DNA from: Argentina anserina
Lineage: Eukaryota > Streptophyta > Magnoliopsida > Rosales > Rosaceae
DNA: 64,000 nt
NCBI RefSeq assembly: GCF_933775445.1
Contig: NC_065877.1
Span: 14,260,001 to 14,324,000 of the forward strand
Direction of reading: 5' to 3'
Made by a program: the position numbers and the translations under genes. The notes below the pieces were generated by a model. It did not search any database. It was not told where the DNA came from and was given only the letters and a program-made list of their open reading frames with translations. Shown in pieces: positions 23,264 to 37,924 of this stretch; within the stretch, counting starts at the first letter, position 1; each line of letters starts with the position of its first letter.

Positions 23264-23775
23264 AATTTAAATTTTCTATTGTATTCAATACGTCAATGGC
23301 GTTCTATTGTAATTAGATTCAGCATATTTTTTTGTTCCATCATATGATTCTGTAAAGAAAGATCAATCGAATTGTAGAAACTTTGTTCTCACTTGATATG
23401 TTTTTTTTCCCGATCTTTTATGCTTTGCAGACACTAGAATTTGTTCTAAAATGTCAGGTGATTTTTTCTTTTCTTTTCTTTTCTTTTCAAGAATGTGAGT
23501 CAGCCGGTTGTTCATTAATACAATCTGATTTGGATGATTAGAATTTGTTCAAAAGTTTTTCCCTTCTACTGCAAGACCGGAACTCAGTTACTGTTATAAG
23601 ATGTCATTTCTTGTCCAAATGACCTGACAAAGTTGGGTCTGGCTTGATAGAGGCTAGTGATTTCTCGGGTTCAGAAAGCTTTTGCAACCAAGTTTCGATA
23701 ATTCACCTTGAAATTTTGAAATAAGCATGGTACTAGTGATATTGTTTGTTCAATTTGAATATACTACTTGCTAAT

Positions 23776-24172
23776 GGTCATATCTTCTCCTGGTATGTGC
23801 AGATGAGAAGGTAGTATCAAAAGATCATGTTGAACTGTTTTCTCAATTTATCCTGTTGTACTTTTGAAAGAGCCCCTTCCCATTTAAACATTTAAATAGG
23901 TGTGTTCAGTTCTACGTACTGCTTCTTGTCTCAAGTTGTTTCCTCTCAAGTATAGATAGTGTGGCAACTATTTTTCTTTTCCATTGATATCTACTTGTTT
24001 CTTGTTATTGTTTTCAGTTTTTAGGAAAGATCTTCAGGAGGGATATAAAACTGTGAGGCATTAGAACTACAGAGCTCCACTGATGAATGCTCAGGTGAGT
24101 CTAAGTCAAACTATATAACATATATACAGATAGCTCATTGACTCAACATATCATTGCATATAGTTCCTTGGT
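23776..24172 (+). pseudogene. Duplicated 3' tail of the PP2C pseudogene
   Basis: Pieces of 27800-28350 reappear here in the same order and strand. 23863-23945 matches 27817-27893 (the CCCCTTC-CATTT...TAGGTGTGTTCA block of the last intron). 24021-24172 matches 28212-28346, including the GGAAAGATC...ACTGTGAGRCATTAG terminal codons and the CTCCAC/TGGATGAATGCTCAGGTGAGT 3' sequence. The last coding exon between them is deleted. No protein can be made from it. Confidence 0.75.
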
Positions 24173-24342
24173 GATTATATGTTACATGGTAAGTTGTAAT
24201 GGCCTCATCTCAGGTCTTGTTGATGAGTAAACAGTGTTGCAATTATGAATCTTTTGGATCATCATGACTTTCTGGAATGTTGAACTACATGCATGATCAG
24301 ATATCTATATAAATGACTGAAATACTTGAAACAGATACAAGC

Positions 24343-26212
24343 TTAATTAATATTATGAGCTGTGCGCATGGTATAATATGTCTGCAAAGATGTGAGAATG
24401 AGCATGGCAAGAGCTGCCATGAATGATATGAAACTCCACGGAGAAGCAAAATAGGTGCTGAAAAGGAGAGTTGTATATCTTTGAATCCGCACCCTCAGAA
24501 ATACTTTAAGTTTTCTCAGATGAAACCAGGAGGTACAGTATTCATCTACTCCATTGCACAAGGTTCTAAAATGAAATTCCTTGACAACAACTTCATCTAG
24601 TATACTTTTGTATATTTGAGGCAAATATTCCTCTTCACCTCCAATCCAATGGTGATATTTAGTTATCCCCTTCCTTAGAAGCAGAGTGCTGTCCCTCGAG
24701 GAACGGATGAGACTCTTCATGAGGCAGGCATATGATGTAACACTGTGATTACTATTTAGACTGCATTGCTCATAAGCAATAAGGTTCCTCAATAATGAAC
24801 TCGTCGTCTCATGAACAAACAGTGGTGGAATTCTGATTTTCCCCTCGTTGAAAGTTATGTCGAGCAACTGGTCCTGGCTGGAGCCAATGCTGAACTCGAC
24901 TCCAGACTCCAATAGTTCTGAGGCAGAATAATTGAATCCCCAGACTCTATTCTTTTGGACTCCCTTAAGACGCTGATCTTCAGGTATCAATTCAACATTG
25001 AGCCTTATAGACAAATCAGTAGTTTTAGTCGGGAGAAAATAGAACTTGTGCAGGATATCCAACAAATGCTTATACTCATGTCTCCACTCTGTTACTATGC
25101 TTGCTTTCAGGCTCGCAGGTTGAAAGAAGTGAAGAGCAAGACAATGCGGCGAAGGCAAATCATTGTCTACATGTGTCTGATGGCCACTGATAGCATCGTA
25201 CAAATCATGTATAATACATAAGGGGATTTGATTTTCAAGCAATGCCAGATCATGCCGTAAGTCTGCAATCATCCAAGCACTTTCTAGAATCGGATCTGAT
25301 TCATGGCCTTCTAACTTCCTATGTACGTATAGGTAAAATCTGATGAAAAGTTCCAATATGAAGCAACCATCGACCAACATTATTTCTGCTAGTTCCTCCT
25401 GATCAATGTTGCTCATATCTTCAGCATAGCTCCCACGAACCTCTGCGTCCGAATCATAAATCGCAGTCGTCCACTCTCTCATGCAGTCCGAAGATTCTCG
25501 TGATCCAAAGCTGAAACTTAGAGCTCGTTTCTGTGCTACTTCTTGTGCTTTCTTAAAAAAGAATAGGGCATAACGCAACTTGTGCTCCCTCATAGCTACC
25601 AGGTTAGGCTTGTGCCTATGGAAAGGACCAATCGACACAACACGAGGACTGTAGGCATCCTTATTAACTTGACGAAGTCTATCTGGAACTCTATAGATGC
25701 TCAAGTTCCATGGCCGCAGATTGTGTAGCTTTTCTTCGATTTCAGCTGTCCACTTGAGTTTCTTTCGGTACATCTGTTGTGTAAAGCTTATCTCGCTTTC
25801 CGGCCCTTCCGAAAGTTGATGTATATGGGATCCGATGCTGATCTCGGTTTCATGCTGTTCATGTATAAAAGGGTTAAAACATATAGGAAGTGCATGTTAA
25901 CAGCAACAACCCAATACATCATATAGAGAAGATAACAGTGATCTATATAACTTGTGCCATTCAACTGAACTGAAGGGAATTAATTGACAGAAAAGAAAGA
26001 GCAGGCAAGCTTGCAGCTAGAGAACCCGGCAACCCATTTGTGTGATTGTGTCTATTCAATTCAGATCCGCAACATATTCATCGAATTCGGAAATCCATTT
26101 GCTAGTTCAAATTAACTGTACAAAAACTCAAATAGAGCCATACATATCCAGATAGAGAAAAACTTACCAGACTGTCGGAGTCAGCAGCAGGGTCTTCGAT
26201 ACCGTCCGCCAT
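24343..26212 (-). CDS. DUF247 family protein
   Basis: A two-exon gene of 518 residues in the plant-specific DUF247 (UPF0481, At3g47200-like) family, of largely unknown biochemical role. Exon 1 is 26212-26168 (MADGIEDPAADSDSL) and exon 2 is 25854-24343; the GT..AG intron is phase 0. Family hallmarks: IYRVPDRLRQVNKDAYSPRV, then SIGPFHRHKPNL (about 88-99), the MLVDGCFILELFIRF block, LRHDLALLENQIPL, and a late ATSYACLMKSLI-like region. A single hydrophobic segment near the C-terminus (SFISFMAALAMLILTSLQTY) fits the family's tail anchor. The conserved frame starts near the Met at 25773, but the short 5' exon joins in frame and fits the family. It lies between PP2C remnants of opposite strand and starts about 310 bp from the PP2C pseudogene, head to head. 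Confidence 0.9.
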
Positions 26213-26522
26213 TGATGAACTGAGATTTGAGAAATTGACTCGAATAAGAATCTCGGGACGTCGATCAATTCGGCCGACACGATATGGACTTCATTATGAA
26301 ACCAATCATTGGATCCACCTTTGACCTTCGGCCGTTATACTCAAGTCAATGTTATGACTTTTGTCTTAAGTTGTTACACCGAATCCGAACCCGAACCCGA
26401 ACGAAGACAGAGTTGATTTCCCGCGCTACCCATAACACCATGGTTTCCATCTATGGAAAAGTCTCCATCTTTCACCAGATTCAATCAACCCAAAAGTCTA
26501 AACCTCCTTCCAATTTCAATCC

Positions 26523-28252
26523 CCAAAATGCCCCCGCTTGAACCACGCCGCTTCCTACGGGAGTTGCCCGACAGCCGTGCGCAAAGGCCGGAGACGCCAC
26601 CTCGAGGATCGCGCTCTCGACCTTCGTCTTCCATTTCCTGGTAATTGATTCAATTCAATTCAATTCAATTTGGGGCCAAATTTGGTATTGGTGGTGGAAT
26701 TTACCTAATTGACATTGCTGTTGAGCAGGTGAATTGGGGATTAGGGAGGTTAAAGTTGGGATTGTGGCTGTATTTGATGGGCATAATGGTGCTGAAGCAA
26801 GTGATATGGCTTCAAAGCTTTTGTTGGAGTATTTCATATTGCATACCTATTTTATTCTTGATTTATATAAAGATTCAGGAGCAAAATTGCAACCTGGTAG
26901 AGACATTTATATTTCAAGTGGTTTGCTCCGACGGCCTGAATTGGATATTGCAAGGTGATTTTCTGTGTGTGTATGTGTTTCTTTTCTCCTGAATGTCATG
27001 TCTAAGAAGCTTTTGTGATTGAGTTTGTTGAGGTTTTATGATGTTTTCTCAGGTTTAAGCCTTCTTTGGGAGCAAGGTCCGATGATTCGCTTCATTTTGA
27101 TATTTTGAAAGAAGCATTGTTGAGAGCAATTCATTGATGCTATATTTTCTATGGTATGTTACATGTTGTAGTTAGTTTAATGTTTCTCTGCATGGTTCAA
27201 CTAGTAAAGCATGATCTTCTGTCTTTTTTTGTTATCTCTGGGTTAATGTTGCTCCTATTTGAAATATGAAGGAAGCATCTTGGAAAAATCTTGTTTCGGG
27301 TACTACAGCCTCGATTATGCTACTTGCTGATGGTCATATATTAGTTGCCAATGTTGGGGAGGCTTTTCTGTGCTCAGAAAAATTGCAATCTCCTGCTGAG
27401 GCTAAAGGTAAGAAGGATGTTGATCTCGGAATGTAGCTGTTTACTGTTCTAGAGTACTTTTTTTTTTGTTTAGCGTTTATTTTTGTCTATTGCAGCTGCT
27501 TATTTGAGGTACAGGCGGGAAAGGCGTGATGGTGTCATTACTCCCATATCATCACCCTTAGGAAACTATAAGAAACATTTTGAATTGGCTTCCTCCTCCT
27601 CTGGGTTGGTGCATTTTTTTTCAGTCAAGGAATTGACAAGAGATCATCATCCAGACAGAGATGATGAAAAATTTCGTGTCGAAACTGCTGGTGGCTATGT
27701 GGAACTTGGTGATGTGCCTCGAGTAAATGGCCAGCTCGCTATTTCCAGATCTATCGGCGATGTAGCTTTCAAAAGGTGCGGGTTTAAAACTAACATATTA
27801 TTTCCTCTCATGGGTAGTACTTTTGGAAGAACCCCTTCTCATTTACTTAGGTGTGTTCAATTACACTTCTTGTCCAAGTTGCTTACTCGATTCAATTTAT
27901 GCTCTCAACTGTCATCAGGTTTGGCCTTATCTCTACACCAGAGTTGACAGATTGGCAACCCCTGACTGTAAACGATACGTATCTTGTAGCTGCATCTGAT
28001 GGAGTTTTTGAGAAGCAGAGCCTGCAGGATGTATGTGATTTATTGTGGGCAGCTCGCAGTTATGATTCTGGTATATTGGAGTTCTCTTCCTCGCCGTGTT
28101 CATACTCATTAGCTGACTGCATCATTGATACTGCACTGGAAAAGGGCAGTATGGATAATGTTGCAGCTGTTGTTGTCCCGTTGATACCTACTTCGTTTTT
28201 TAAAGAGTTTTTCTATGGAAAGATCAGTTTCCGAGAGGGACAGAAACTGTGA
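26523..28252 (+). pseudogene. PP2C phosphatase pseudogene (PP2C51-like)
   Basis: Six exons of a Ser/Thr phosphatase 2C gene: about 26523-26640 (FQSPKCPRLNHAASYGSC; VRKGRRRHLEDRALD), 26729-26954 (VGIVAVFDGHNGAEASDMAS), 27053-27153, 27272-27407, 27496-27775 (KELTRDHHPDRDDE; NGQLAISRSIGDVAFK) and 27919-28252 (YLVAASDGVFEKQSLQDV; EKGSMDNVAAVVVPL). The metal-binding DGH and SDG motifs survive. Defects: no start codon in frame with exon 1, which runs back into a TAA; one extra T in ATTCATTGATGC (about 27138) shifts exon 3 into TGA; and the GDS metal motif is changed to GEA with lost codons. Introns are retained. Transcription is possible but a full phosphatase is not. The family's signal peptide is not visible upstream. 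Confidence 0.82.
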
Positions 28253-29545
28253 GACATTAGGACTACAATGCTCCATGGATGACTGCTCAGGTGAGTATAA
28301 AACAGTAGAACATACAACTCGATCAACATCATAGCATATAACCCTTTGTAGATTTTCTGTTTCCTAATCTCTGAACAATTACTTTTCTTACCTTGATCAG
28401 CTAATGACTCCAATTATGAGTTATGACCAAACAGCAATAGAAGATTACTGGTAAAGCCCTGAATCCAATCATCATTGCCATCTTAAAAGTAAGCTTTTAT
28501 GCCAAATGGTTTTGTTGATGTAATAGCGTTGTATCAAAGCATAGGATAGGAAAATGGAAGAGAGAGCCACATTGGTGATCAATAGATCTGGAATGTTGTA
28601 CATATTCCAGGTCCACTGTAGACAGCTATACTATACATCATTAACATATATATAAACAGAGACTGAAAATCAATATATATTTCTAGAGTCAATGGGAAAG
28701 TGTGTGTGTGCTGGAATGTCATATCAGTTTTATTCTTCTTTGAAATTCTTCTTCTTTTACAGGTCAGAATTTTGTAGTTTGTGCTTTTGGTAATACAGTT
28801 CATTATGAATTTCAAGAACACTACCCATTTTTGCTTTGGCTACACTTTGCATTGGGTACTTTTAAGTTGAGATGATATATGAGGACCCAGAAATTATGTC
28901 TCTTGAAAGGAAATAAAGCGTGGGTCACAAGTTATAAACAGAGAAGCATGTCTAATGAATATTACACCCAGAAATTATATGGGTTCAATACATAGCAAAC
29001 TGAGTAGGTAATTAGGTGGCCATACTTTAAAAAGGGTTGTGTAGAAGAAGAAGAAGAAGAAGAAAGAGTCCTTTAGAACATAGATGAGGGACCAAATTAC
29101 CCATGATGACCGGCCTAAAAGGAAAGATGTTCACATGGAGAGATCTCTCTAATTAGATCCCGATTGCTCTCTTAATAATGGTGTGGCCATATGTGATCAC
29201 TTTAGGTCTCTAGCAAAGCAACACTTTTTCTTTGCTCTGTGTGTAATAGTATCTCAAAGTTCATCAACGATTATTTGAAAAAATAAATATACATTGTGCA
29301 ACTGGTGCAAGATCCTTTTACTAAACAATCATGTGATTGGTTGGAGGAAAAACATGACATAATGTGGAATGTTCTCTTCACTATGTCCTTTGTATCTAAT
29401 CACGCTCTTTGTCATCGCTTTCCATCATGAGCATAATATTAGCTAGACATGTGTTTGAAGCAGCCAAAGAAGCTCTAATTACACTGAAACATACTATTCT
29501 TTTCTCTTTGATGGATGAAAAAAGAAACGTAACTATATACGCATT
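28253..29545. other. Intergenic, no gene seen
   Basis: 3' flank of the PP2C pseudogene. Only a short (GAA)6 run at about 29047-29064 stands out. Confidence 0.5.
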
Positions 29546-30005
29546 GGCGTAGCCACACTAAGGATAGAGAGGGGTCAAATGACCCTCGATTTTCAACTTT
29601 AGCATGATTGGTTGAAATATTAGATATTTGCACTTCAAGCATTTTAGTACATACAGTTAAAGTCATATGATTAAGTAATGGTGTCCTAATTCCCCAATAT
29701 TCACATATCTTTCTTAAGATTTGTTATAAACTTACAATTATTAATCAATGAATCTATATATTTCATGTATATTTTGTGTATACATATATGTAAACTGATA
29801 TATGTAATTTTTTTCAAGAGTTAATTAATATGAGATGATTATTCTTTCCGTGAAGCTCTTATTAATTTAAAATCGGTGAAAATTCTCTCACATTTTGTTT
29901 ATTTTTAAACTCTGACCCTCTTATATTATGATTCCGGCTATATATGAATTTCTCTTTCTACTCTACTTCCCAACTGATTCAAATAATTATGTTTCTGGCT
30001 ACGCC
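29546..30005. mobile_element. Possible MITE with GGCGTAGCCA termini
   Basis: GGCGTAGCCA at 29546-29555 and its exact inverse TGGCTACGCC at 29996-30005 bound about 460 bp of AT-rich non-coding sequence. No clear target duplication was found. The right end lies in a small local tandem duplication, so the boundary may be blurred. Confidence 0.35.
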
Positions 30006-30060
30006 TGTATATACTAATTTATCTTTCTACTCTACTTCCCAACTGATTCAAATAAAATGT
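29935..30060. repeat. Small tandem duplication, ~70-bp period
   Basis: TCTTTCTACTCTACTTCCCA with its AACTGATTCAAATA continuation occurs at 29953-29985 and again at 30022-30054 (33 identical bp, offset 69). Both are preceded by a CGGCTAT/TGGCTAC-like segment. Confidence 0.85.
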
Positions 30061-31239
30061 TTGAAGCCGCCGAAGGGAAGACAATCAAACCAAGCAACCG
30101 AAGAATGAGAACGATGAGCTAAATTAACTAATCTTATCGGGCAAAAAATTAGCGTCGCGAGATGAACATGGTTTTTGTGCAATCAAGTTATTAGAAACCA
30201 GAAAACTTTGTGGAAGACTGGTTCAAAGTAGGAAATGAAGACGAGGAGGATGGGCGGGAGTTGTGGGTTTCACGACGTGAGTCGAGAAGGAAGAGGAGGT
30301 CAATGGGGGAATGGAAGTCGGAATAAAACGTGGGGAGGAGAACAAAGTGTCCGGAGAGATGTGACCGCACTTGAATAAAACACGCCGACATCATCTCCAA
30401 GTCAGTTTTGGCCGAGTTGTCATTCCTCGCTCGCTAGCCCTCTTTTTCTTTTTCGCACCGTCCCATGTACCACCACCCCCACTGCTCTACTCTTCTCCTA
30501 TCCCCCTAATTGCTATTTTTCTATGACTGATTCACAACTCCACAAGTTCAAGGGCATTTGCGGAAACTAATTACTAGTCTCAAAATTGTCTTCTCTCACC
30601 TCATCACTTTCAAAATGAAATAAAATATTACAAAATTAAAGGGCATTTTCAGAACCTGATTACTAGTCTCAAATTTTCTTAGTTCTCACTTTACCACTTT
30701 GCTAGTTCGAAAAGCATGAAATGTTCTATGATGAGCTTCATTTTTAATTTTCATACTTGTCGATTGAATTACAGTTGTGAATCTTGAAATGTTACATACT
30801 TATATCTACTGCTTGTGCATAGTATAACCAAATCAACACTAAAAAAAACTCATTGTGTACATCACTTAGTATCGGAGTGTCCATCAACTGTTAAAAAGTG
30901 ACATCAAAATATCAATTAAGAACTTGACAATTACTATCCTAAAAAATAAGAGAAAATTTCATATTTGGATGGCGCGAGGGAAAGAAATGGCGATGTTTCC
31001 AAACGTGCCCTTGGTCAGAGAAAGAAAGGACGTGTGGGGCAAATTGATAGCAGTAGGGGCATAGTAGTCATCACAGTGGCTTAGAGACCGAAAGTGAGGC
31101 CAGCTGTTAGCACAACGAACGTGACTTGGAGAGTGGGGTCAGGATCTCCAAGACGTCGCATTTGAGCCTCATTTAACCTGAATTTCATTTCCCAAACACC
31201 ATCCTCTTATTTTTAAAACCACAGGGCGGGTACCCAACC
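30061..31239. other. Intergenic, actin promoter region
   Basis: No coding frame is supported. The last few hundred bases upstream of 31240 should hold the actin promoter. A CTCTTATTTTTAAAACC stretch near 31203-31220 is a weak TATA candidate. Confidence 0.4.
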
Positions 31240-31304
31240 AACCCCCATTCTATTCTCTCCTCTCTCCCTTCTCTTAGTAACGCTAAAAACGTTTCCATTC
31301 TCAG

Positions 31305-31638
31305 GTACCCTTTTCATTTATCTTTGTTTCAATCTAACCTGGTTCTTGTGTTTTATGCTTGACAGCAGTGTTGCGTTCTGGTTCATTGATACATTGGTTT
31401 CATGTTGAGCTCGATCAGTTTTATGTTATAATGATGATCTGCATGATCTGATTGCCTGCTTTAAGTTTTGTTATTTTCTCATAGATTACAGAGTGCTGCT
31501 GATATATTTAAATTCTTTTATCGATGCCGGCATCAAATCGCAATAGTATTATGTCGGATCAGATGTACAGATATGAATGTGATCCGAAAATTGTTCACAT
31601 ATTTATGAAAATTGATGAAAGGTTGTGTTTTTGGGCAG
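31305..31638 (+). promoter_or_regulatory. Leader intron in the actin 5' UTR
   Basis: A CT-rich leader ends TCTCAG|GTACCC at 31304/31305, and the acceptor TTGGGCAG ends at 31638, 15 bp before the actin start codon. A leader intron at this place is conserved in plant actin genes and is known in that family to raise expression. Presence here is read from the splice signals; its effect is an inference. Confidence 0.75.
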
Positions 31639-31653
31639 CAGACAAATTAAAAA

Positions 31654-33758
<2,105 letters not shown>

Positions 33759-35264
33759 TTGCACAAAGCAAGAGGCGGACAAAGATTTTACACTAAACAG
33801 ATTTTGTATCACGGAAAGGCTTCGATTTAAGTGGTTGCAGAATTTCTGTTCCTATTCATTTTTCATTTTCATTCATGTTTATTTCTCTATGTCTGTTATG
33901 TTGGGATGAGCATGGAGGGAGGCGAGCAAAATATGATCAATATTCGATTATTTTGTTACTGCTTTGTAGAGGATTTATGTATTGTTACTGATTTGGGTTT
34001 GGTTGAATCAAAAATCCCCTTCAATATTATTTATTCCTTATGTTTATAGTTCGCTGATTCCAGAGAAGTAGTATCTTTCATGTCTGGTGACTACTGCGTT
34101 TCAGATATTAAACTAGTCATTCTCTATATTATCTTCAATAGGGACTGAAAAAACAGACAAATTGTTGATTGAATATGTTCCAAATGACTAGACCAAATTC
34201 TTTGCAATAAGACAAAGAAATTTCCAAATTCTTGTTCAATCTATGCAGTGTCATTTGGAATGTGATTGCCATCTCTTTCGTAGCACAGACAACTTGGGGG
34301 CAATCATACTGAAAAGATTCTTTACGTCACCCAGATTATGAGCAAATGCCAAAAAATGTTCTTTACAAACTTACGCAGAAATCACTGAGCAATGTCAAGC
34401 TATACCGACTTCCGTGCTTATTCACTTCATTGAAAATTATAGCTTGTAGTGCTGCATTATATGCATTTTTTCAAGTTGTGTAAAAAAAAAAAGCCAAACA
34501 AACAAACAGTAAGAATTTCCATATATATATAATCTGACCAGGATCCAGAAGTTTTTTTTTTTTAATCATATTTCAGAATTGGACAATTGGTATACCAAAT
34601 CTACATACATTTATGTGTGAAAATCTATAACACGCTAGGCTCTTTGTTCATCTTGGGTTTAATTGTTATAATGTGTAAACCTGGTCCTGAAGCTGCTCAC
34701 AATATGCTTCTCTCAGCACATGATCTGTTATAGCTGATAAATCTAACGACAAGCAACAGATACATCTTAGATGAAAGATGTCAAGATATAGGCTTGCTGT
34801 AGTTATATTATAGAAGGATCTAGAAATACACAATTGATTCTCCATCTGAGTCATCACAGTAAAATTCACTTGGTCATATGCTAAAGATGCCCAATAAGAT
34901 TACATCTCTAGCTCCAAATTCTTCAACACAAAATGGCGCTTGAAATGCTTGATAAAAACACATTATGTGAAACCAAATAGACTGCACAACTTTTGGGTGT
35001 ATACAGACTCCAAAAAAATTGGAAGCTTGCCCGAAGCTTTGCCTAGGGTGCATGATTATATGTAAAGAAATCAGTTTATATAAAGAAGTTTTCAAAATGT
35101 GTTGAGAACAACAGCTGGATGAAACAATCCAATGTTAAGAGAAATATTGAAGAAAAGCAAAACATCTCGATCAGCCTTGATGAACCTGGTCTTCTAAAAC
35201 AAGACAAAGGCAATCAAGTTACTGGGTGCTGTTTACTCTAAGAGCCAGAGACTTCACATTTGTA
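33759..35264. other. Intergenic between convergent actin and PP2C 3' ends
   Basis: Contains the 3' UTRs of the actin gene (+) and the PP2C gene (-), which converge here. Poly-T/A runs occur at about 34480 and 34550. No other gene is seen. Confidence 0.5.
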
Positions 35265-37924
35265 TCAATCCTTGAAGATGCTAAAACTTGATGGTGCAAC
35301 GGTGTCATTGAACCCTCTTACTGATAGCTCAGGTACAGGTTGAGTTTTCCCCAGTAAATCATGATCTATAAAAATGACAACAATCGTAATATCGTCATGA
35401 ATCTTCCTTCTTTCACCCTTTTCAACCTTCTTAAGCTCATCATACGTCATGCTACTTCTTCTAGCTGCCTTACTCAGACATACTTTCAGGAGTCTCTTTG
35501 CAATTCCCTAACATTTATGAAAAACAAAAGAGAACAAAACGTTATTAAAATCTAAATAATGAGAAAAAGAAAGGACAATAGGCATTACAGGGAAAAAATT
35601 GACATACTTCTCGAGGATTGTTATGCACAACTTCCACAGCTTCCTTGTTAGTCATGAGATCCCAAAGACCGTCTGACGCAAAAATAATAAATCTATCTTC
35701 AGGTTGTAGAACTCTAGTATATACAGATGGTTCTGCTGACAGGACAGGCCGCCTGAGGGGTTCAGGAAGTTGGAATCTCAGAAATGAAGGATCAAGAGAA
35801 AATTCTGGTCTCTTCAAGTATGCGTCGCCAATAGATCTGGACACCTGAATATAATTCCAGTTACGTGAGTACTTCAAGGGAGAATAACAAAATAATAAAC
35901 ATCACATAGATCTATAATGAAGCTTATCCCTGCTAATTTTCAAAGATACATGACTGAAGCCATGATAACCATTGATTTACTTGACCCAAAACGAGAGAAA
36001 CTTCACCAAATTGACACAAAATTGATATTATTAAAAAACCAGTGTTGCTGTTTCATGCATCTGTGCTCGTCAGCATACAAACATGTCTGGAGAGGACACC
36101 ATGCAAACTTTTACTGTGAAGATATTTATATTACTGCAGTTCTTAAGCATATAAGACAATACAATCAAGAAACACTCATATCACATATCCTAATGGTACT
36201 CATTTTAAAAATTGGGTGCCCTTCAGCAGGATGTGGAAAGCATACGTCAAATGACTTCACAAATTACATTTTTACAGACCGCATAAAGCCATAATTAGAA
36301 AGCAGGTAATAATATTAGTAACAGATTAAAGAATCATCATGCACATACAAGTTGCCAAACAAGCCAATAAATTGAAAAAGACAATTATGAAGTGAACCTG
36401 TATGATGCCTTTGATACGCCAAACTCCCTTCACCAATACTACAATGTGTGAATCATTTGGATGCAATGACTTGAGCTCTTGTCTGACCTCCGCCATACTA
36501 GCATTATGTTCCTTATTCAGCTGTTCGGCAACTATCTTATTTGATCTACCTACAAAACCAATTACGGCTCTCGAATCACCTACATTAGCAACATACAAAG
36601 TCCCTCTCCAGATAACTCCAACCAGACAACAAGAACCCTCCGCTGCAATCACTGGTTTTATTCCACAAGTCCTACGCACAAGAGTAAGGAACCCATCCTC
36701 GGTAGCAGAAAAGGCACTTCTAAGAATGTCTTCAGATATGGTTCCTTTTTCTCGAGCATGTCCTGTAACACAGTAAATAAGTTTTAATTTGAAAATTCCA
36801 AAAATACTTCAATCACCAGTAAAAATCAAGGATGATGCCCACAATACAGAAACTAAGCATATGAATTTCCAATAGGGAAACTCCAGACTATCTTGTACAT
36901 TAAGCTCTATGTGATTAATATGAAAAACAAATGCAAGTATTCCCAAACTATCTTGTTCTTCTTCAATGCTTGAACTTTTTATTTTTACCACATAAAGCTT
37001 AGGCATACACAAGAATGAACTACAGTGTGAAAAAGTAAAAGAAACAGAATTAGCACTGCAAAACATATTTTCTTTTTCCAATCACATAGTTAGGCATTTA
37101 AATCCACTCCAACTATGCAAGAACAAATTAGATCCACCATATTACTATACTTCGAATTCATGGAACCAATCCTCTCTTTCTCTTCCCAATAGATCCACCA
37201 CATGATTCAAACATAAAAACTAAACAAACTTGCTGATATAACAGCAGAAACAACAAGACAAACACACATATCTGACAAAAGGGCCAGTCTTGGATGCAGA
37301 GAATGGAAGAAAAACAAGAGAACCCAAACAAAAAAAAAAACTTTAGCAAAATGAAACCACACAACAGCTTTCAGCAAAACACAAATTCACAGATAAAGAT
37401 CACAAACCAATTGCAAGAAGAAAAATCCCAAAACCATGAAAACAAAGAAGTTCTCAAGAAGATGATCACAAATCCAAGAACTCTGCTTTAACACCAATTC
37501 CAAGCCATAAAAAAAAATGCAATCCACATTGAAAAAAAAGGCGACCCTTTTCAAGATTACAAGCAAGAAAACGTAAGAAAAAGACTTGAGGGGGGGGGGG
37601 GGGGTACTCACTCATGAGATTGACAAGGAGATGGTCAGAGATGTATTTGGAGGCATCAGGTCCACCATGGCCATCATAGACACCAACAAAAGTAGCCTCC
37701 CTGCCAATCTCAACCTGACTCTGATCCTCAAGAACCGCATTGGCCTGAACCACAGCGAATGAGAATTCACCAAAAGCGTGCTTGTCAAGGGCTCCTCCTC
37801 CTCTGCACCAAAGCAGAGGGTCTCCAAGGGTGGACTCATCAAGATCATCGTCCTCGTTCATTCGGGCATATCTCCTCACCGGCTTCCAACACGTCCCCGC
37901 AATCCTTGCCAGCCACGAAAACAT
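35265..37924 (-). CDS. Protein phosphatase 2C, clade D type, intact
   Basis: Mg/Mn-dependent Ser/Thr phosphatase. Exons (minus): 37924-37612, 36762-36398, 35844-35608, 35507-35265, with GT..AG introns and consistent phases, give 385 residues. The start [20 protein letters not shown] matches the conserved N-terminus of clade D PP2Cs, whose members act at the plasma membrane and dephosphorylate the proton pump; SAURs inhibit them. Motifs: [13 protein letters not shown] (DGHGG about 84-88), [13 protein letters not shown] (GDS about 166-168), [34 protein letters not shown], and the final metal motif [16 protein letters not shown]. The end [14 protein letters not shown] is also clade-typical. Exon 1's donor is followed by a 15-C homopolymer on the sense strand. 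Which clade D member it is cannot be settled here. Confidence 0.95.
37590..37604. repeat. G15 homopolymer beside PP2C exon 1 donor
   Basis: Fifteen consecutive G on the plus strand. On the sense (minus) strand intron 1 reads GTGAGTA followed immediately by C15. Confidence 0.95.

Noticed and set aside
27483..27947. Long open frame that could be taken as an intact PP2C gene
   Set aside because: It is one exon plus intron read-through of the PP2C pseudogene; neighbouring exons are frameshifted.
35361..36776. Plus-strand open frames opposite the PP2C gene
   Set aside because: They are antisense shadows of well-supported minus-strand exons and of intron sequence.
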